Positions 9,377 through 21,915 of a DNA stretch of 64,000 nucleotides are shown here, one piece after another. This DNA comes from Lentilactobacillus farraginis DSM 18382 = JCM 14108. GTDB taxonomy: Bacteria; Bacillota; Bacilli; Lactobacillales; Lactobacillaceae. Where the stretch lies: NCBI RefSeq assembly GCF_000583655.1, contig NZ_BAKI01000001.1, positions 1-64,000 of the forward strand, given 5' to 3'. The position numbers and the translations under genes are program-made. Each line of letters opens with the position of its first letter. The first letter of the stretch is position 1. A model generated the notes under the pieces. It was not told where the DNA came from and did not search any database. It saw nothing but the letters and a program-made list of their open reading frames with translations.

Positions 9377-11860
9377 TTACTTAACAGGTACTTCTTTCAT
9401 TACGTAAGCCTCAATCACATCGCCGACTTTGACGTCGTTATAGTCTTTGATTGTTAAACCAAGCTCAAAGCCCTGCTTAACCTGATTAACATCGTCCTTA
9501 AACCGTTTTAAACTGTTTAATTCGCCGGTATATACAACGACACCGTCACGAATCAACCGGACTTTACTGTTTTTATTGACGACACCACTGACAACCATCC
9601 CACCGGCAATTGTGCCGACTTTGGATGCCTTATAAATTTGGCGAACTTCAACTTCACCGGTAACTTCTTCTTTATAAGTCGGTGCCAACATACCTTTCAT
9701 CGCGGACTCAACCTCATCGATTGCGTTATAGATAACCTGATGAAGCCGAATATCAACATGATCGCTATCAGCTTGAGATTTGGCCTGTGGCGTTGGCCGA
9801 ACGTTAAAGCCAATAATAATCGCGTTACTTGCCTCGGCTAACGCAACATCACTTTCATTAATAGCACCAACTCCGGAATGGATAATGTTAACCTTAACAC
9901 CCTTAACCTCAATTTTCTTGAGACTGTTTGCCAATGCCTCAACAGACCCCTGAACATCTGCTTTGATAACGATGTCAACTTCCTTCATTTCACCTTCTTC
10001 AAGTGAATCAAACAAGTTATCCAACGTAACTCGGTTCGTCTTTCGGCGTTCTTCGATCTGGGCTTCCTCAGCTCGTTCTTCACCGACCGAACGGGCTGTC
10101 TTTTCATCTGAGAAGACAACGAACCGGTCACCGGCTTCTGGAACATCGTTTAAGCCGGTAATGGAGACAGGCATTGATGGCGTAACCTTTTTAAGATCGC
10201 GGCCACGTTCATTGGTCATTGTCCGCACTCGGCCAAAGGTGTTCCCAACAACGATCGGATCACCAACCCGCAGTGTCCCCTGCTGAACAAGCAAAGTAGC
10301 GACTGGTCCCTGACCTTGATCAAGCCGGGCTTCAATAACGGAGCCAACGGCTGGCTGATCCGGATCAGCCTTTAATTCGAGCATTTCAGACTCCAGAATA
10401 ATCATATCCAGCAGCTCATCAATATTTTTACCAAATTTAGCAGAAATATCAACAAAAATGGTATCGCCGCCCCAATCCTCCGGAATTAAATTATACTTGC
10501 TTAACTGTTCCGTAACGTGATCCGGATTGGCATCGGGCTTATCAATTTTATTAATTGCGACAATAATTGGTGTCTTTGCTGCCCGAGCATGATTGATTGC
10601 TTCGATTGTTTGTGGCATAACACCATCGTCGGCTGCAACCACCAAAACCGTAATATCCGTAATGTTGGCACCACGGGCTCGCATTTCAGTAAAGGCAGCA
10701 TGCCCCGGAGTATCAAGAAATGTGATGACATTATCACCGTGACGAACCTGATAAGCACCAATTGCCTGGGTAATCCCGCCAGCTTCACCGGCAGTAATGT
10801 GAGAATGGCGCAAATGATCCAACAGCGTAGTCTTACCATGATCAACGTGACCCATGATTGTTACAACCGGTGGTCGTGGTACCAAATGCTTGGCATTCTT
10901 CATTTCCTTTTCAAAAATTTCATCCAAATTGGAAAGATCTTCATGAACCTTTTCTTTGGCATCAATCCCATAATCAGCAGCTAAAATTTCAATCGTATCC
11001 TTATCAAGGGATTGATTTTGATTAACCATCACGCCAAGCATAAACAGCTTTTTAACAATTTCAGCCGGCTCCCGGTGCAAAATCTTTCCGAGATCCTGAG
11101 CATTCATACCATCTTCATATTCCAACACAGATGGCAGTGGTCGGGATTTTCGTTCCGGTGCACCATGATGTTCAACCTGGCGAAGTCGTTGATTCTGTTG
11201 CTTACGCTGCTTCTTGTTTCGCTTTTTATTGGCCTTGCGTGAGCCACCACGTCGATTTAGGCTGCCGCCAAATCGGCCGCTGCCGGTATTTCGATTATTA
11301 TTACTGCGATTTTCATTACTGGTATTTGAATGATTCTGACGGTTTGGCTGGCTGCTGTTACCAGTCCGGTTTGTTGATTGACTTTGTGAAGTCGAATTGT
11401 TGGTTTGGACATTACCAGTCCGCGAGCGATTATCATTGTTTCTTTGGGAATGGTTGTTTCGATTTTGATGATTTCGCTCATTGGCAGTCCCTTGATTATT
11501 AGTGTGACGCCCCTGCGAGGAACTGTTCCGATTTTCAAAGCGACCGTTTGAATGTTGATTACGGCTTTCGCTTCGAGAATGATTGGATTGCTCGTTATGT
11601 TGTTTTTGATGATCGCCCTGACGATTCGTTTGCGAACCATGTTGAGAACTTGACTGATTATTATGATTATTTCGAGGCCGATTGGTTGAAGTAGATTGAT
11701 GACGCTTCTGAAAAATTTGTCGAATTTGTTTTTCTTGATTTTCATCAACTGTCGACATATGATTCTTCACATCAATTCCACGTCTACTAGCTTCGTCGAT
11801 CATCTTTTTGCTGGAGATATTGAGTTCTTTGGCTAATTCATAAATTCGCTTTTTCCCCAT
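9377..11860 (-). CDS. infB: Translation initiation factor IF-2
   Basis: GTPase that positions initiator tRNA on the 30S subunit. The protein is 827 residues. An IF2N domain (about 1-50) is followed by a ~170-residue low-complexity stretch of Asn, Ser, Gln, Arg and His, then a second IF2N domain, then the G domain with GHVDHGKTT near residue 337, DTPGH and NKID, and then domains II-IV ending in [11 protein letters not shown]. The ATG at 11860 has a GGGAG site and starts 4 bases after ylxQ ends, so the two are likely translationally coupled. Confidence 0.98.
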   Translation of the reverse strand: MGKKRIYELAKELNISSKKMIDEASRRGIDVKNHMSTVDENQEKQIRQIFQKRHQSTSTNRPRNNHNNQSSSQHGSQTNRQGDHQKQHNEQSNHSRSESRNQHSNGRFENRNSSSQGRHTNNQGTANERNHQNRNNHSQRNNDNRSRTGNVQTNNSTSQSQSTNRTGNSSQPNRQNHSNTSNENRSNNNRNTGSGRFGGSLNRRGGSRKANKKRNKKQRKQQNQRLRQVEHHGAPERKSRPLPSVLEYEDGMNAQDLGKILHREPAEIVKKLFMLGVMVNQNQSLDKDTIEILAADYGIDAKEKVHEDLSNLDEIFEKEMKNAKHLVPRPPVVTIMGHVDHGKTTLLDHLRHSHITAGEAGGITQAIGAYQVRHGDNVITFLDTPGHAAFTEMRARGANITDITVLVVAADDGVMPQTIEAINHARAAKTPIIVAINKIDKPDANPDHVTEQLSKYNLIPEDWGGDTIFVDISAKFGKNIDELLDMIILESEMLELKADPDQPAVGSVIEARLDQGQGPVATLLVQQGTLRVGDPIVVGNTFGRVRTMTNERGRDLKKVTPSMPVSITGLNDVPEAGDRFVVFSDEKTARSVGEERAEEAQIEERRKTNRVTLDNLFDSLEEGEMKEVDIVIKADVQGSVEALANSLKKIEVKGVKVNIIHSGVGAINESDVALAEASNAIIIGFNVRPTPQAKSQADSDHVDIRLHQVIYNAIDEVESAMKGMLAPTYKEEVTGEVEVRQIYKASKVGTIAGGMVVSGVVNKNSKVRLIRDGVVVYTGELNSLKRFKDDVNQVKQGFELGLTIKDYNDVKVGDVIEAYVMKEVPVK

Positions 11861-11864
11861 ATCA

Positions 11865-12182
11865 TCACTCTCCCTTTATCCTATTTGTTAATTCAATCAT
11901 TTTTTTTGAAATACCAGGATCCTTGATCCCAATAATTGTTCTTTTCATACCAATAGCGTTACTTAACACTTCTTTAGTGTACATTGAATTGACAGGTACA
12001 TGATAGTAATTTGACTTGTCCAAGAATTTCTTACGAGTTGCCGCACCGGCATCGGCCGCAATAAACAAGAAATGGACCTTTCCGCTTCTAATTTCGGTCA
12101 AAAGGGTGTCTTCACCCGAAACCAGTTGATTCGCTCTGCGGGAAATTCCCAGAAAGTTTAAAACGGCTTGTTTACTTTCCAT
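11865..12182 (-). CDS. ylxQ: YlxQ, L7Ae-family RNA-binding protein
   Basis: Small ribosomal L7Ae/L30e-like protein with a kink-turn-binding fold, encoded between nusA/ylxR and infB in most Firmicutes; its exact role is not settled. I chose ATG 12182 ([18 protein letters not shown]), giving 105 residues; the longer frame lies inside ylxR. Visible family features are the N-terminal [16 protein letters not shown] and the [13 protein letters not shown] segment. It overlaps the restored 3' end of ylxR by 11 bases and ends 4 bases before infB. Confidence 0.9.
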   Translation of the reverse strand: MESKQAVLNFLGISRRANQLVSGEDTLLTEIRSGKVHFLFIAADAGAATRKKFLDKSNYYHVPVNSMYTKEVLSNAIGMKRTIIGIKDPGISKKMIELTNRIKGE

Positions 12183-12470
12183 TCTCAAACAACTCTTTTC
12201 GAGCCTGTTTATGATCAACGTAAGCAATTAAGTCATCATAAAAGTTATCTGCTAATTCCGTTGAAAAGACCTTTTCAAAAACATGTTCTGCTTTGGCTTT
12301 TTTGGCGACCTCCACATTAATGGAGATATAGCCCCACGGCCCGATTTTTTCCCGGTTTCATCAATTGAAACCTGGCCTTCAGCGTCACGGACAATTCTAA
12401 TCAGTTCCTTTTTAGGAGCCATTTCACCCGTCACAATATCTTTTCGCATCGGAATTTTTCGTTTTTTCAT
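12172..12470 (-). CDS. ylxR: YlxR family RNA-binding protein, apparent frameshift
   Basis: Small nucleic-acid-binding protein encoded in the nusA-infB operon. The N terminus MKKRKIPMRKDIVTGEM carries the conserved R-K-C/D region and is followed by KKSGRGA. Family members read GRGAY, and the next frame gives YISINVEVAKKAKAEHVFEKVF and continues to a stop at 12172. The break is at about 12330, where one T is missing. With that base restored the protein is 99 residues, as expected, and overlaps the ylxQ start. The ATG at 12470 follows AGGAGGCGATC, 20 bases after nusA. Confidence 0.88.
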
Positions 12471-12489
12471 AATGATCGCCTCCTAAGAG

Positions 12490-13770
12490 TTAATCTTGAT
12501 CCGATGACGAATCTTCATTTGATGAATCATTACTTGTCTCACTGGATGAGTTCTCATCCGTTGTTGACTCATCATCTTGAACATCGTCTTGAAGATCTTC
12601 ATCGGATTCAGTTTGCACTTCTTGGTTGCTACTGTCAACATCATTGTTATCATTCTCAGTAGGCTCGGCATCAACCGAAGAATCATCCGCTGCTACCGTT
12701 TCTTGCGCCTTTTGGGCTTTTTCAGCCAAAAATTCTTTGGCTTCAGTTTCTGATTTGATATCAATTTTAAAGCCGGTCAATTTTGCAGCCAACCGCGCGT
12801 TTTGACCTCGTTTACCAATTGCAAGTGATAATTGATAATCCGGAACGATAACCGTGCATGCCCGTTCATTATCATCGTCAAAGATAACATCAATTACTTC
12901 AGCAGGATTCAAAGCATTGGCGATGTAGCGGGCATCATCTTCATCCCACTCAACAATATCCATATTTTCACCGTGAAGTTCATTCACAATTGTTTGGACT
13001 CGTTGACCCTTGGGACCAACTGCTGTTCCCACCGGATCAATATCCGAATTGTTGGAGCGAACAGCTACTTTGGCACGGTCGCCGGCTTCCCGGGCAATTG
13101 AAACAATTTCAACAGTGCCATCATAGATTTCAGGAATTTCCTGTTCAAACAAGCGTTTCAACATGCCGGGATCCGTTCGGCTCACAAACACCTGAGGACC
13201 CTTTGTCGCATTTTCAACCCGAGTTACATAAACCTTTAGACGCTCCTGTGGCCGATAAACTTCATTTGGCATCTGATCTCGGGGACCCATAACGGCTTCG
13301 ACTTTATCCAAATTAATATAAACAAATCTGGTATCCTGACGCTCGACGGTCCCGGTTACCAAGTCATCCTCATACTTTGAATACTCATCAAAAATGTTTT
13401 CCCGTTCGGCTTCTCGGACTCGCTGCATGATCACCTGCTTGGCCGTTTGGGCAGCAATTCGGCCGAAATTCTTAGGGGTCACTTCAAATTTAATTTCATC
13501 ACCAATTTCATAACCCTTATTAATCTGCAGGGCATCATCCAAAGATACCTGCATTTGATCATCGGTAACCGTTTCAACAACTGTTTTAACTGCATAAACG
13601 TGCATCTCACCCTTTGTACCGTCAAAGGAAACCTCAACGTTTTGGGCCTGACCATAGTTTCGCTTGTAGGCAGAAACCAGCGCCGCCTGCAATGCCTCTA
13701 TAACGACTTCTTTTTTAATTCCTTTTTCTTCTTCAAGGGCCGACAGGGCACCTAAAAGTTCTTTACTCAT
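12490..13770 (-). CDS. nusA: Transcription termination/antitermination protein NusA
   Basis: Binds RNA polymerase and modulates pausing, termination and antitermination. The protein is 426 residues: an N-terminal polymerase-binding domain (MSKELLGALSALEEEKGI), an S1 domain (about 130-200, with LVTGTVERQD), two KH domains (AVGPKGQRVQ near 250 and IGKRGQNARLA near 320), then a ~80-residue tail dominated by Asp, Glu, Ser and Asn ending SSSDQD. The acidic tail replaces the acidic repeats of proteobacterial NusA. The ATG at 13770 follows GGAGGAGAC, 14 bases after rimP. Confidence 0.97.
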   Translation of the reverse strand: MSKELLGALSALEEEKGIKKEVVIEALQAALVSAYKRNYGQAQNVEVSFDGTKGEMHVYAVKTVVETVTDDQMQVSLDDALQINKGYEIGDEIKFEVTPKNFGRIAAQTAKQVIMQRVREAERENIFDEYSKYEDDLVTGTVERQDTRFVYINLDKVEAVMGPRDQMPNEVYRPQERLKVYVTRVENATKGPQVFVSRTDPGMLKRLFEQEIPEIYDGTVEIVSIAREAGDRAKVAVRSNNSDIDPVGTAVGPKGQRVQTIVNELHGENMDIVEWDEDDARYIANALNPAEVIDVIFDDDNERACTVIVPDYQLSLAIGKRGQNARLAAKLTGFKIDIKSETEAKEFLAEKAQKAQETVAADDSSVDAEPTENDNNDVDSSNQEVQTESDEDLQDDVQDDESTTDENSSSETSNDSSNEDSSSDQD

Positions 13771-13784
13771 TATTAAGTCTCCTC

Positions 13785-14258
13785 CTAAAATTGAATTGCA
13801 AGTCGTGATTTGGCAATTAGATTTTTCGGAATAGTTACGGTATCGTTTTTACCCCACTTGTCATTCTGCAAGACAAGCTGATCTGAATCAATGGATTGAA
13901 GGAAGCCTTCAAAAACCTTCTCACCATTTAAATTTTGATACAGGGAAACGTGTACGTACTCACCCACTGCCTGCTCAAGCTCCTGATCGTTTCGCAACGG
14001 ACGCTCAGCACCCGGAGACGAAACTTCCAAAAAATACTGCTGCGGGATTGGATCCGGATCCATCTCATCAAGCTTTTCGCTCAACTCATCACTGACCAAA
14101 ACGCAGTCATCAATTGTGATGCCGCCTTTTTTATCAATGTATACCCGTAGGTACCAACTTTTGTTTTCTTTAACAAATTCAACATCAAATAAATAAAAAG
14201 CATGTTTTTCTAAAATCGGCTTCACAACTTGTTTGACCGTTTCAACGACATTGCTCAA
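13785..14258 (-). CDS. rimP: Ribosome maturation factor RimP
   Basis: Assists 30S subunit assembly. The 157-residue protein matches the family: N-terminal domain with VEFVKENKSWYLRVYIDK and the conserved DCVLVSDELSEKLDEMDP and YFLEVSSPGAERPL segments, then a C-terminal Sm-like domain. The start appears to be TTG 14258, about 8 bases after TAGGAGG. It is the first gene of the operon through rbfA. Its promoter lies at 14336-14364, and a strong hairpin with a T tract sits in the leader. Confidence 0.95.
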   Translation of the reverse strand: MSNVVETVKQVVKPILEKHAFYLFDVEFVKENKSWYLRVYIDKKGGITIDDCVLVSDELSEKLDEMDPDPIPQQYFLEVSSPGAERPLRNDQELEQAVGEYVHVSLYQNLNGEKVFEGFLQSIDSDQLVLQNDKWGKNDTVTIPKNLIAKSRLAIQF

Positions 14259-14285
14259 AAAATAGGCCTCCTAAAATTATCCATT

Positions 14286-14312
14286 AAAAAGAGCGAGCAT
14301 TTCTGCTCACTC
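14286..14312 (-). terminator. Terminator hairpin inside the rimP leader
   Basis: On the minus strand GAGTGAGCA, a GAAA tetraloop and TGCTCGCTC form a 9-bp stem followed by TTTTT. It would end polC transcripts, but it also lies downstream of the rimP promoter (-10 at 14336-14341), so transcripts starting there must pass through it within about 20-45 nt. It is therefore a candidate attenuator for the nusA operon. Confidence 0.85.
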
Positions 14313-14335
14313 CTTACAAGTTATTTAGTAAATAA

Positions 14336-14364
14336 AGTATACCATAAACCAATCACTTGTACAA
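14336..14364 (-). promoter_or_regulatory. SigA-type promoter of rimP-nusA-infB operon
   Basis: On the minus strand TTGTAC (14359-14364), a 17-base spacer, then TATACT (14336-14341). It lies between the polC stop and rimP, about 80 bases upstream of the rimP start. Confidence 0.75.
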
Positions 14365-14406
14365 CCATTATTCAATCGGTTGCCCGTTAACAGTGATTTT
14401 TACTGG

Positions 14407-17400
14407 TTACATCATGTCAAATAAGCTTAGTTGATTTTCATCCGGAAGACCATCTAATACATGATTTTCAGTCATAAAGTCAATCAGGGTCTTTGAAACT
14501 TTTCCCCGCTTGGACAAATCTTCTTTTGAAATAAACGGCTTATCTTCCCGAGCAGCCACAATCTGTTTGGCAACGTTTAAGCCAAGTCCGGGAACAGAAT
14601 TAAATGGTGCAATTAAATTCTTTCCATCAATCAACCATTCATTGGCAGCCGACTTCTTTAAATCAACCATCTTAAAATCAAAACCACGTTCCAACATTTC
14701 GTTAGCTAATTCAAGAACCGTCAATAAATTCTTCTCTTTTGCGGAAGCTTCCATACCTTTATCGTTGATTTGTCTCATCGCATTTTTAACGGCTTCTTTT
14801 CCCCGGCACATTGACACAATATCAAAATCGTCTGCCCGAACAGAGAAATAAGCGGCATAGTAAACCAATGGGAAATAAACCTTGAAGTAAGCGATTCGTA
14901 ATGCCATCAAAATATACGCAGCGGCATGGGCTCTTGGGAACATATACTTAATTTTTAAACAGGAGTCAATATACCACTCCGGGATCTTGGCTTTTCGCAT
15001 TTCTTCCTGCCAATCATCCGGAATTCCCCGGCCGTGACGAACACTTTCCATAATTTGAAACGACAGCTCAGAATCCAAGCCCCACTGAATTAAATCAGTC
15101 ATAATGTTGTCACGACAACCAATCACATTGGCAATTGTGGCAGTCCCGTTTTTAATCAACTCATCTGCATTGCCCAGCCAAACATCAGTCCCGTGAGACA
15201 AGCCGGAAATTTGCAGTAATTCTGAATAATTACTTGGATGGGTCTGTTCAAGCATTCCCCGAACAAATCGAGTCCCGAATTCCGGAACACCCAGTGTACC
15301 TGTCTTAGATTGAATCTGATCTTCTGTGACACCAAGGATTTTAGGACTTGAGAAAATTGACATAACCCCTGGGTCATCCATTGGAATTGTCTTCGGATTA
15401 ATGCCCGATAAATCCTGTAGCATCCGAATCATCGTTGGATCATCATGTCCCAAAATATCAATTTTTAAAATATTGTCGTGAATTGAATGGAAATCAAAGT
15501 GGGTCGTTTTCCAGGCTGCCGACTGATCATCGGCCGGATATTGAATTGGTGTAAAATCGTAAATATCCATATCTGCCGGGACAACAATAATTCCAGCCGG
15601 GTGTTGCCCGGTCGTTCGTTTGACGCCCGTGGCACCCTTGGCTAACCGGTCTTCTTCCGCCTGGCGGTAAGTTCTGCCCTTGTCACGTTCATAGGCCTTA
15701 ACATAGCCATACGCCGTTTTATCGGCAACTGTTCCAATTGTTCCGGCCCGAAAAACATTTTTCTCACCAAACAACACTTTTGTGTAGTTATGGGCAATTG
15801 GTTGATAGTCACCGGAAAAGTTTAAATCAATATCCGGTACCTTATTACCGGTAAAGCCCAAGAAGGTTTCAAACGGAATGTTGTGGCCGTCACCAATCAT
15901 TTGCGTGCCGCATTCCGGGCATTTTTTCCTTGGTAAATCGTATCCGGAACTGTATTCACCCTTGGTAAAGAATTCCGTATGACGGCAGTGCGGGCAACGA
16001 TAGTGCGGCGGTAACGGGTTAACTTCTGTAATCCCCGTTAGCGTGGCAACCAAGCTGGACCCAACCGAACCTCGGGAACCAACCAAATAACCGTCTTTAT
16101 TACTTTTAGCTACCAACCGTTGCGCAATCAAATAAATTACCGAGAACCCATTTCCAATAATACTTTTAAGTTCCGTTTTTAAACGATCGTCAACAATTTT
16201 AGGCAATGGATCGCCATACCATTGGTGGGCAGTTGTCATTGTTCGTTCTCGAATTTCGTCTTCGGCGCCTGCCATTTTCGGTGTATAAAGACGGTCCTTC
16301 AATGGATGAACATCTTCGATTGCATCAGCAATCTTATTTGTGTTTGCAACGACAATTTCCTTTGCCTTTTCAGGCCCCAAAAATGAAAAATCATCAAGCA
16401 TTTCATTGGTAGTTAAAAAGTGTAAATCCGGTAATTCCTGACGATTTAGCGGGTTGGCACCCCCCTGCGAATTAATTAAAATCTTTCGATAGATATAATC
16501 TTCCGGATTAAGATAGTGAACATCACCAGTAGCAACCACCGGCTTTTGAAGTTCCTCTCCCAGTTTCACAATATTGCTCAAAATTTCTTCCAAATTAGTT
16601 TCATCGGAAATTAAGTGACTTTCAATCAATGGCGCATAAGCCGTCTTGGCTGGACTTCTAAATAATCGTAAAAACCGGCTTTTTGCCGGGCTTCATCCAT
16701 GCCTTTTTGCATCATCGCCGTAAAGACTTCGCCAGAGGCGCAGGCTGAACCGACAATGATACCTTCCCGATACTTTTCCAGTTGGGTTCGTGGCACTCGC
16801 GGCACCCTGAAAAAGTAATCAACATTAGATAAGGAAACAATCTTAAACATGTTTTTCAGCCCAGTCTGAGTCTTCGCTAAAATAATTGCGTGAGACGGAC
16901 GGGCATGCTTATAAGCATCGTTTTCAGTCATGTGGTCATTTAACTCATCATGATAAACGATTCCGTAACGATCTTCGGCATCTTTCAAAAACAGATAGTT
17001 AAGATGCCCGGTCGTCTCGGCATCATAAATCGCCCGGTGATGATGTTCCAAATTGACATCAAATTTTTTAGCCAACGTATTCAATCGATATCCCCGCATA
17101 TTGGGATACAAGAAGCGCGCCAACGTTAATGTATCGATAATGGGATTCTTAATTTCCGACATCCCATGGCGAACATAGCCGGTATTCATAAACCCAATAT
17201 CAAAAGTAACGTTATGCCCAACAACAATTGCGTCACCACAAAATTCTCGGAATAATTTGAATACCTCTTCTTCAGATTTGGATCCCTGCACCATCTCATC
17301 AGTAATGGAAGTTAAATTCGTTGTCTGTTCGGAAAGGTGAAAACCAGGATCAATAAATTCCTCAAATTGATCAATCACGTTATTATTTTTCATTTTAACA

Positions 17401-18728
17401 GCCGATAACTCAATCACCCGATCATAGATAGCCGAAAGGCCGGTTGTTTCAGTATCAAAAACGACGTAAATGGCGTCCTTTAAGGGGATGTGCTTATCGT
17501 TATAGGTGATTGGAACCCCATCATCGACTAAGTTAATTTCAACCCCATACAGCATTTTCAAATCATTTTTTTGGCCCGCGTGAAAGGCATCCGGAAATCC
17601 TTGAACCGCTGCATGATCGGTAATTGCCAGGGCTGGATGCCCCCAGGCCTTGGCCTGCTTGGCAAAATCGGTAATATTGTTAGTAGCATCCATCTGGCTC
17701 ATTGAGGTATGAAGATGCAATTCAACCCGCTTTTCATTTTCCGGTGCGGTATCCTTGCGGGCAATTTTTTTGACCGGGTTAATGTCATATGCATTTAGGG
17801 TTAGCTCATGAGAATAGTTATCTTCCTGAACACTTCCCCGAACCTTTACCCAATCACCCTCGTTAATTTCATCAAATAACGCTTCATCTCCTCGATTGGA
17901 AAACTTCTTGACTTGAATCGAAGATGTGTAATCGGTAATTTTCATCATCAGTAATTGCCGGCCAGACCTTAGTGAACGAACTTCCTTGTTGAAAATGTAC
18001 CCTGAAACAACAATCGAACGTTCTTCTTCAACAATCTCTTCCATCTTTGTGACCGGCGCATCGTTACTGATTTTTTTACCGATAACAGCTGAACTGGATC
18101 CACCACTGGGATGGCTGGCCCGTTTTTTTGCATTTTCCTTAATTGCCTCATTGGCTTTTTTAACTAACGCAGCGTTTTGGGCCTCATTCTTCTTCTGTAA
18201 GGCTTCGATATTTTTCTGTGATGAAGTTTCATCAACAATTGTGTGAATTGAAAAATTCGGGAAACCTGCTTTTTGATACATTTCTTCGATTGGGCCAAGC
18301 GCCGTATTGGTCATAAAATTCTTTACAATTTCATTTTCCGCGATAAACTCAATTCTCGAATCGACAATCGAAGGGGCCCGATTGCCGCAAAGTTCTTGAA
18401 TGAGCGGTGACGTCACCCCGCTATTAACAACTACCCATTGCCAGTATTGCCGCAGCAGCTGTTCATTAAAATGGTCGTTTTTAGGAGTTATATTTAAAGA
18501 AACTTTGGCAATTTGCTGAAAAGCCGCTTTTAAACGAGCGTCAAAATCCTTAAAAATTTCGAAGGGTAGTATTTTAGGTACAGAGATATCAAATTGCCAG
18601 CGAAGACTCTGCTCATGAACTTCCAGACGATCAATTTTAGCGTCTTGAAAGAATGGTGAGCGCTTCGCCTCCTCCCATTGAAGTTGCTCCAATAACTTCT
18701 CAAATAAAGCCTTCTGATCCAAACTCAA
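14407..18728 (-). CDS. polC: DNA polymerase III alpha subunit, PolC type, apparent frameshift
   Basis: Main replicative polymerase of low-GC Gram-positives with built-in 3'-5' proofreading. In order: an N-terminal domain, an OB fold (about 230-325), a PHP domain ([10 protein letters not shown] near 340) interrupted by the exonuclease ([12 protein letters not shown] near 425), the polymerase core with a zinc-binding CPHCRHTEF...CPECGTQ segment and [12 protein letters not shown], and the C-terminal helix-hairpin-helix region. The start is TTG 18728 after GAGGAGG. The frame breaks at 16646-16647 (AAA read as AA): YLEVQP should continue [12 protein letters not shown]. With one base added the product is 1440 residues, exactly the family size. 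An essential gene cannot be truly broken here, so this is probably a sequence error. Confidence 0.96.
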
Positions 18729-18751
18729 AGAGCATCCTCCTCATCTAGTGC

Positions 18752-18793
18752 AAAAAGAAGCTGAGAACAAAAGTAACTTTCGATCCCACCTTC
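18752..18793 (-). terminator. Possible terminator between proS and polC
   Basis: On the minus strand GAAG-g-TGGGA pairs with TCTCA-g-CTTC (one G-U) and is followed by TTTTT. It lies about 47 bases past the proS stop and 24 bases before the polC start. The stem is interrupted, so confidence is limited. Confidence 0.45.
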
Positions 18794-18839
18794 TTGACAG
18801 CCATTATCATAACAAATAGACGGTCGATTAGTTATAAAA

Positions 18840-20552
<1,713 letters not shown>

Positions 20553-20614
20553 CTAATCAACTGCTCCTTTGCGTCAAATATCTATTTTGATTATTGTTAT
20601 TAAAAATTTAATTT

Positions 20615-21889
20615 TTAGTGTAGAAAATAACGTTCAATATCATTCCACGTCACTAAAATCATTAAAATCATTAAGAAGGCGAACCCAATCAACGTCACAA
20701 TCGTTTCAGTTCGTTGAGAAACCGGTTTTCTCCTGATAGCTTCGATGATATTTAAAACTAGTTTACCACCATCAAGTCCGGGAATTGGAATCAAATTAAT
20801 AATCGCCAGGTTCAACGACAGCCAAGCCAAAAATGTCAAGACGCCAGAAACTCCCATTGAAGCAGCTTGAGAGGTTGTTGCAAAAATTGCAACCGGCCCG
20901 CCAAGATCATTTAAGCTAAAGTGGCCGCTTACCATTGACCAAAGCGCCCCCAATAACGTCTTTGTCATTGTCCAAGTTTGGGTAAATCCGGATAAGGCCT
21001 TTGCCTTAAAGCTGGTGTCCAATGACTGGGTAATGCCAATCATCCCAATTCGCTTGCCACCCTGATTACTTGATTTGGGTGTCAGTTGAATTGTTTTGTC
21101 CTGCCCATTTCGGACAACTTTAGCAGTAATTCTTTTATTGGGATTCGATTGAATTTGGACCGCCAGTTGATCCCAGTTTGCCGTTTTATGACCGTTAACG
21201 GCAACAATTTGATCACCTGATTTTATACCAGCTTGGCGGGCGACTGAATCAGACGGCATTACATTGATTTTATTGGTATTTGACTGAACACCGCCTTGGA
21301 CAAACCCTAAAATTGTATAAACCAAAATTGCCAAGATAAAATTATTAAAAACACCGGCAAAGTTGGTAATCATCCTTTTTCCAAGTGGTGCGGCCTGAAA
21401 CTGAACGTCCTCTGGTGCGATCTGTAACTCGGTACCATCAGTTTCAATAATAATGGCATCATGATCAACAGGATATGATTTAACGTTGGATTCATCACCG
21501 TTTTCATAACCTTTAATATACAAATCATGGGCTAGGTCGGTTGCCGTTACAGTTAACGGAATCCCTTGAAACAATGAATGCTTATTACTCGTATTAATTC
21601 GGGTAACAACGCCTTGATCATTTAATTGTAATGTAACGGGCGTTCCCGGTTTGAGTTCTTCTTCGCCATCGTCAACTTCACCGGCCATTCGGACATAGCC
21701 ACCCAACGGTAACAGCCGCAAAGTAAAGGTCGTGCTGCCGCTTCTGTGAAAGAAAACCTTTGGTCCCATTCCAACAGAAAACTCACGTACCAAGATTCCA
21801 GAACGTTTGGCCATAATGTAATGACCAAATTCATGAAAGATAACCAAAATACCAAAGACGATGACAAAAACTATAATTGTAGTTATCAA
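20615..21889 (-). CDS. rseP: Site-2 intramembrane metalloprotease RseP/RasP
   Basis: Zinc protease that cleaves anti-sigma factors and remnant signal peptides within the membrane. The first transmembrane helix contains HEFGH at residues 19-23 (zinc ligands and catalytic Glu). A PDZ domain lies in the middle (IKSGDQIVAVNGHKT), and the third zinc ligand motif PIPGLDGGKL sits in a late helix. Its length, 424 residues, is normal. It follows cdsA by 26 bases with a GGAGG site before ATG 21889, forming uppS-cdsA-rseP-proS. Confidence 0.96.
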   Translation of the reverse strand: MITTIIVFVIVFGILVIFHEFGHYIMAKRSGILVREFSVGMGPKVFFHRSGSTTFTLRLLPLGGYVRMAGEVDDGEEELKPGTPVTLQLNDQGVVTRINTSNKHSLFQGIPLTVTATDLAHDLYIKGYENGDESNVKSYPVDHDAIIIETDGTELQIAPEDVQFQAAPLGKRMITNFAGVFNNFILAILVYTILGFVQGGVQSNTNKINVMPSDSVARQAGIKSGDQIVAVNGHKTANWDQLAVQIQSNPNKRITAKVVRNGQDKTIQLTPKSSNQGGKRIGMIGITQSLDTSFKAKALSGFTQTWTMTKTLLGALWSMVSGHFSLNDLGGPVAIFATTSQAASMGVSGVLTFLAWLSLNLAIINLIPIPGLDGGKLVLNIIEAIRRKPVSQRTETIVTLIGFAFLMILMILVTWNDIERYFLH

Positions 21890-21915
21890 GTGGCACTTTC
21901 CTCCTAAACTTCAGA

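Noticed and set aside
11270-11700. Possible tandem repeat or CRISPR-like array in infB
   Set aside because: The repeats are degenerate low-complexity codons of the IF-2 linker with no regular spacing or spacers.
11257-11748. Minus-strand 163-residue frame inside infB and similar plus-strand frames within other genes
   Set aside because: They are shadows of real genes: no ribosome-binding site, skewed composition and no recognisable domain.
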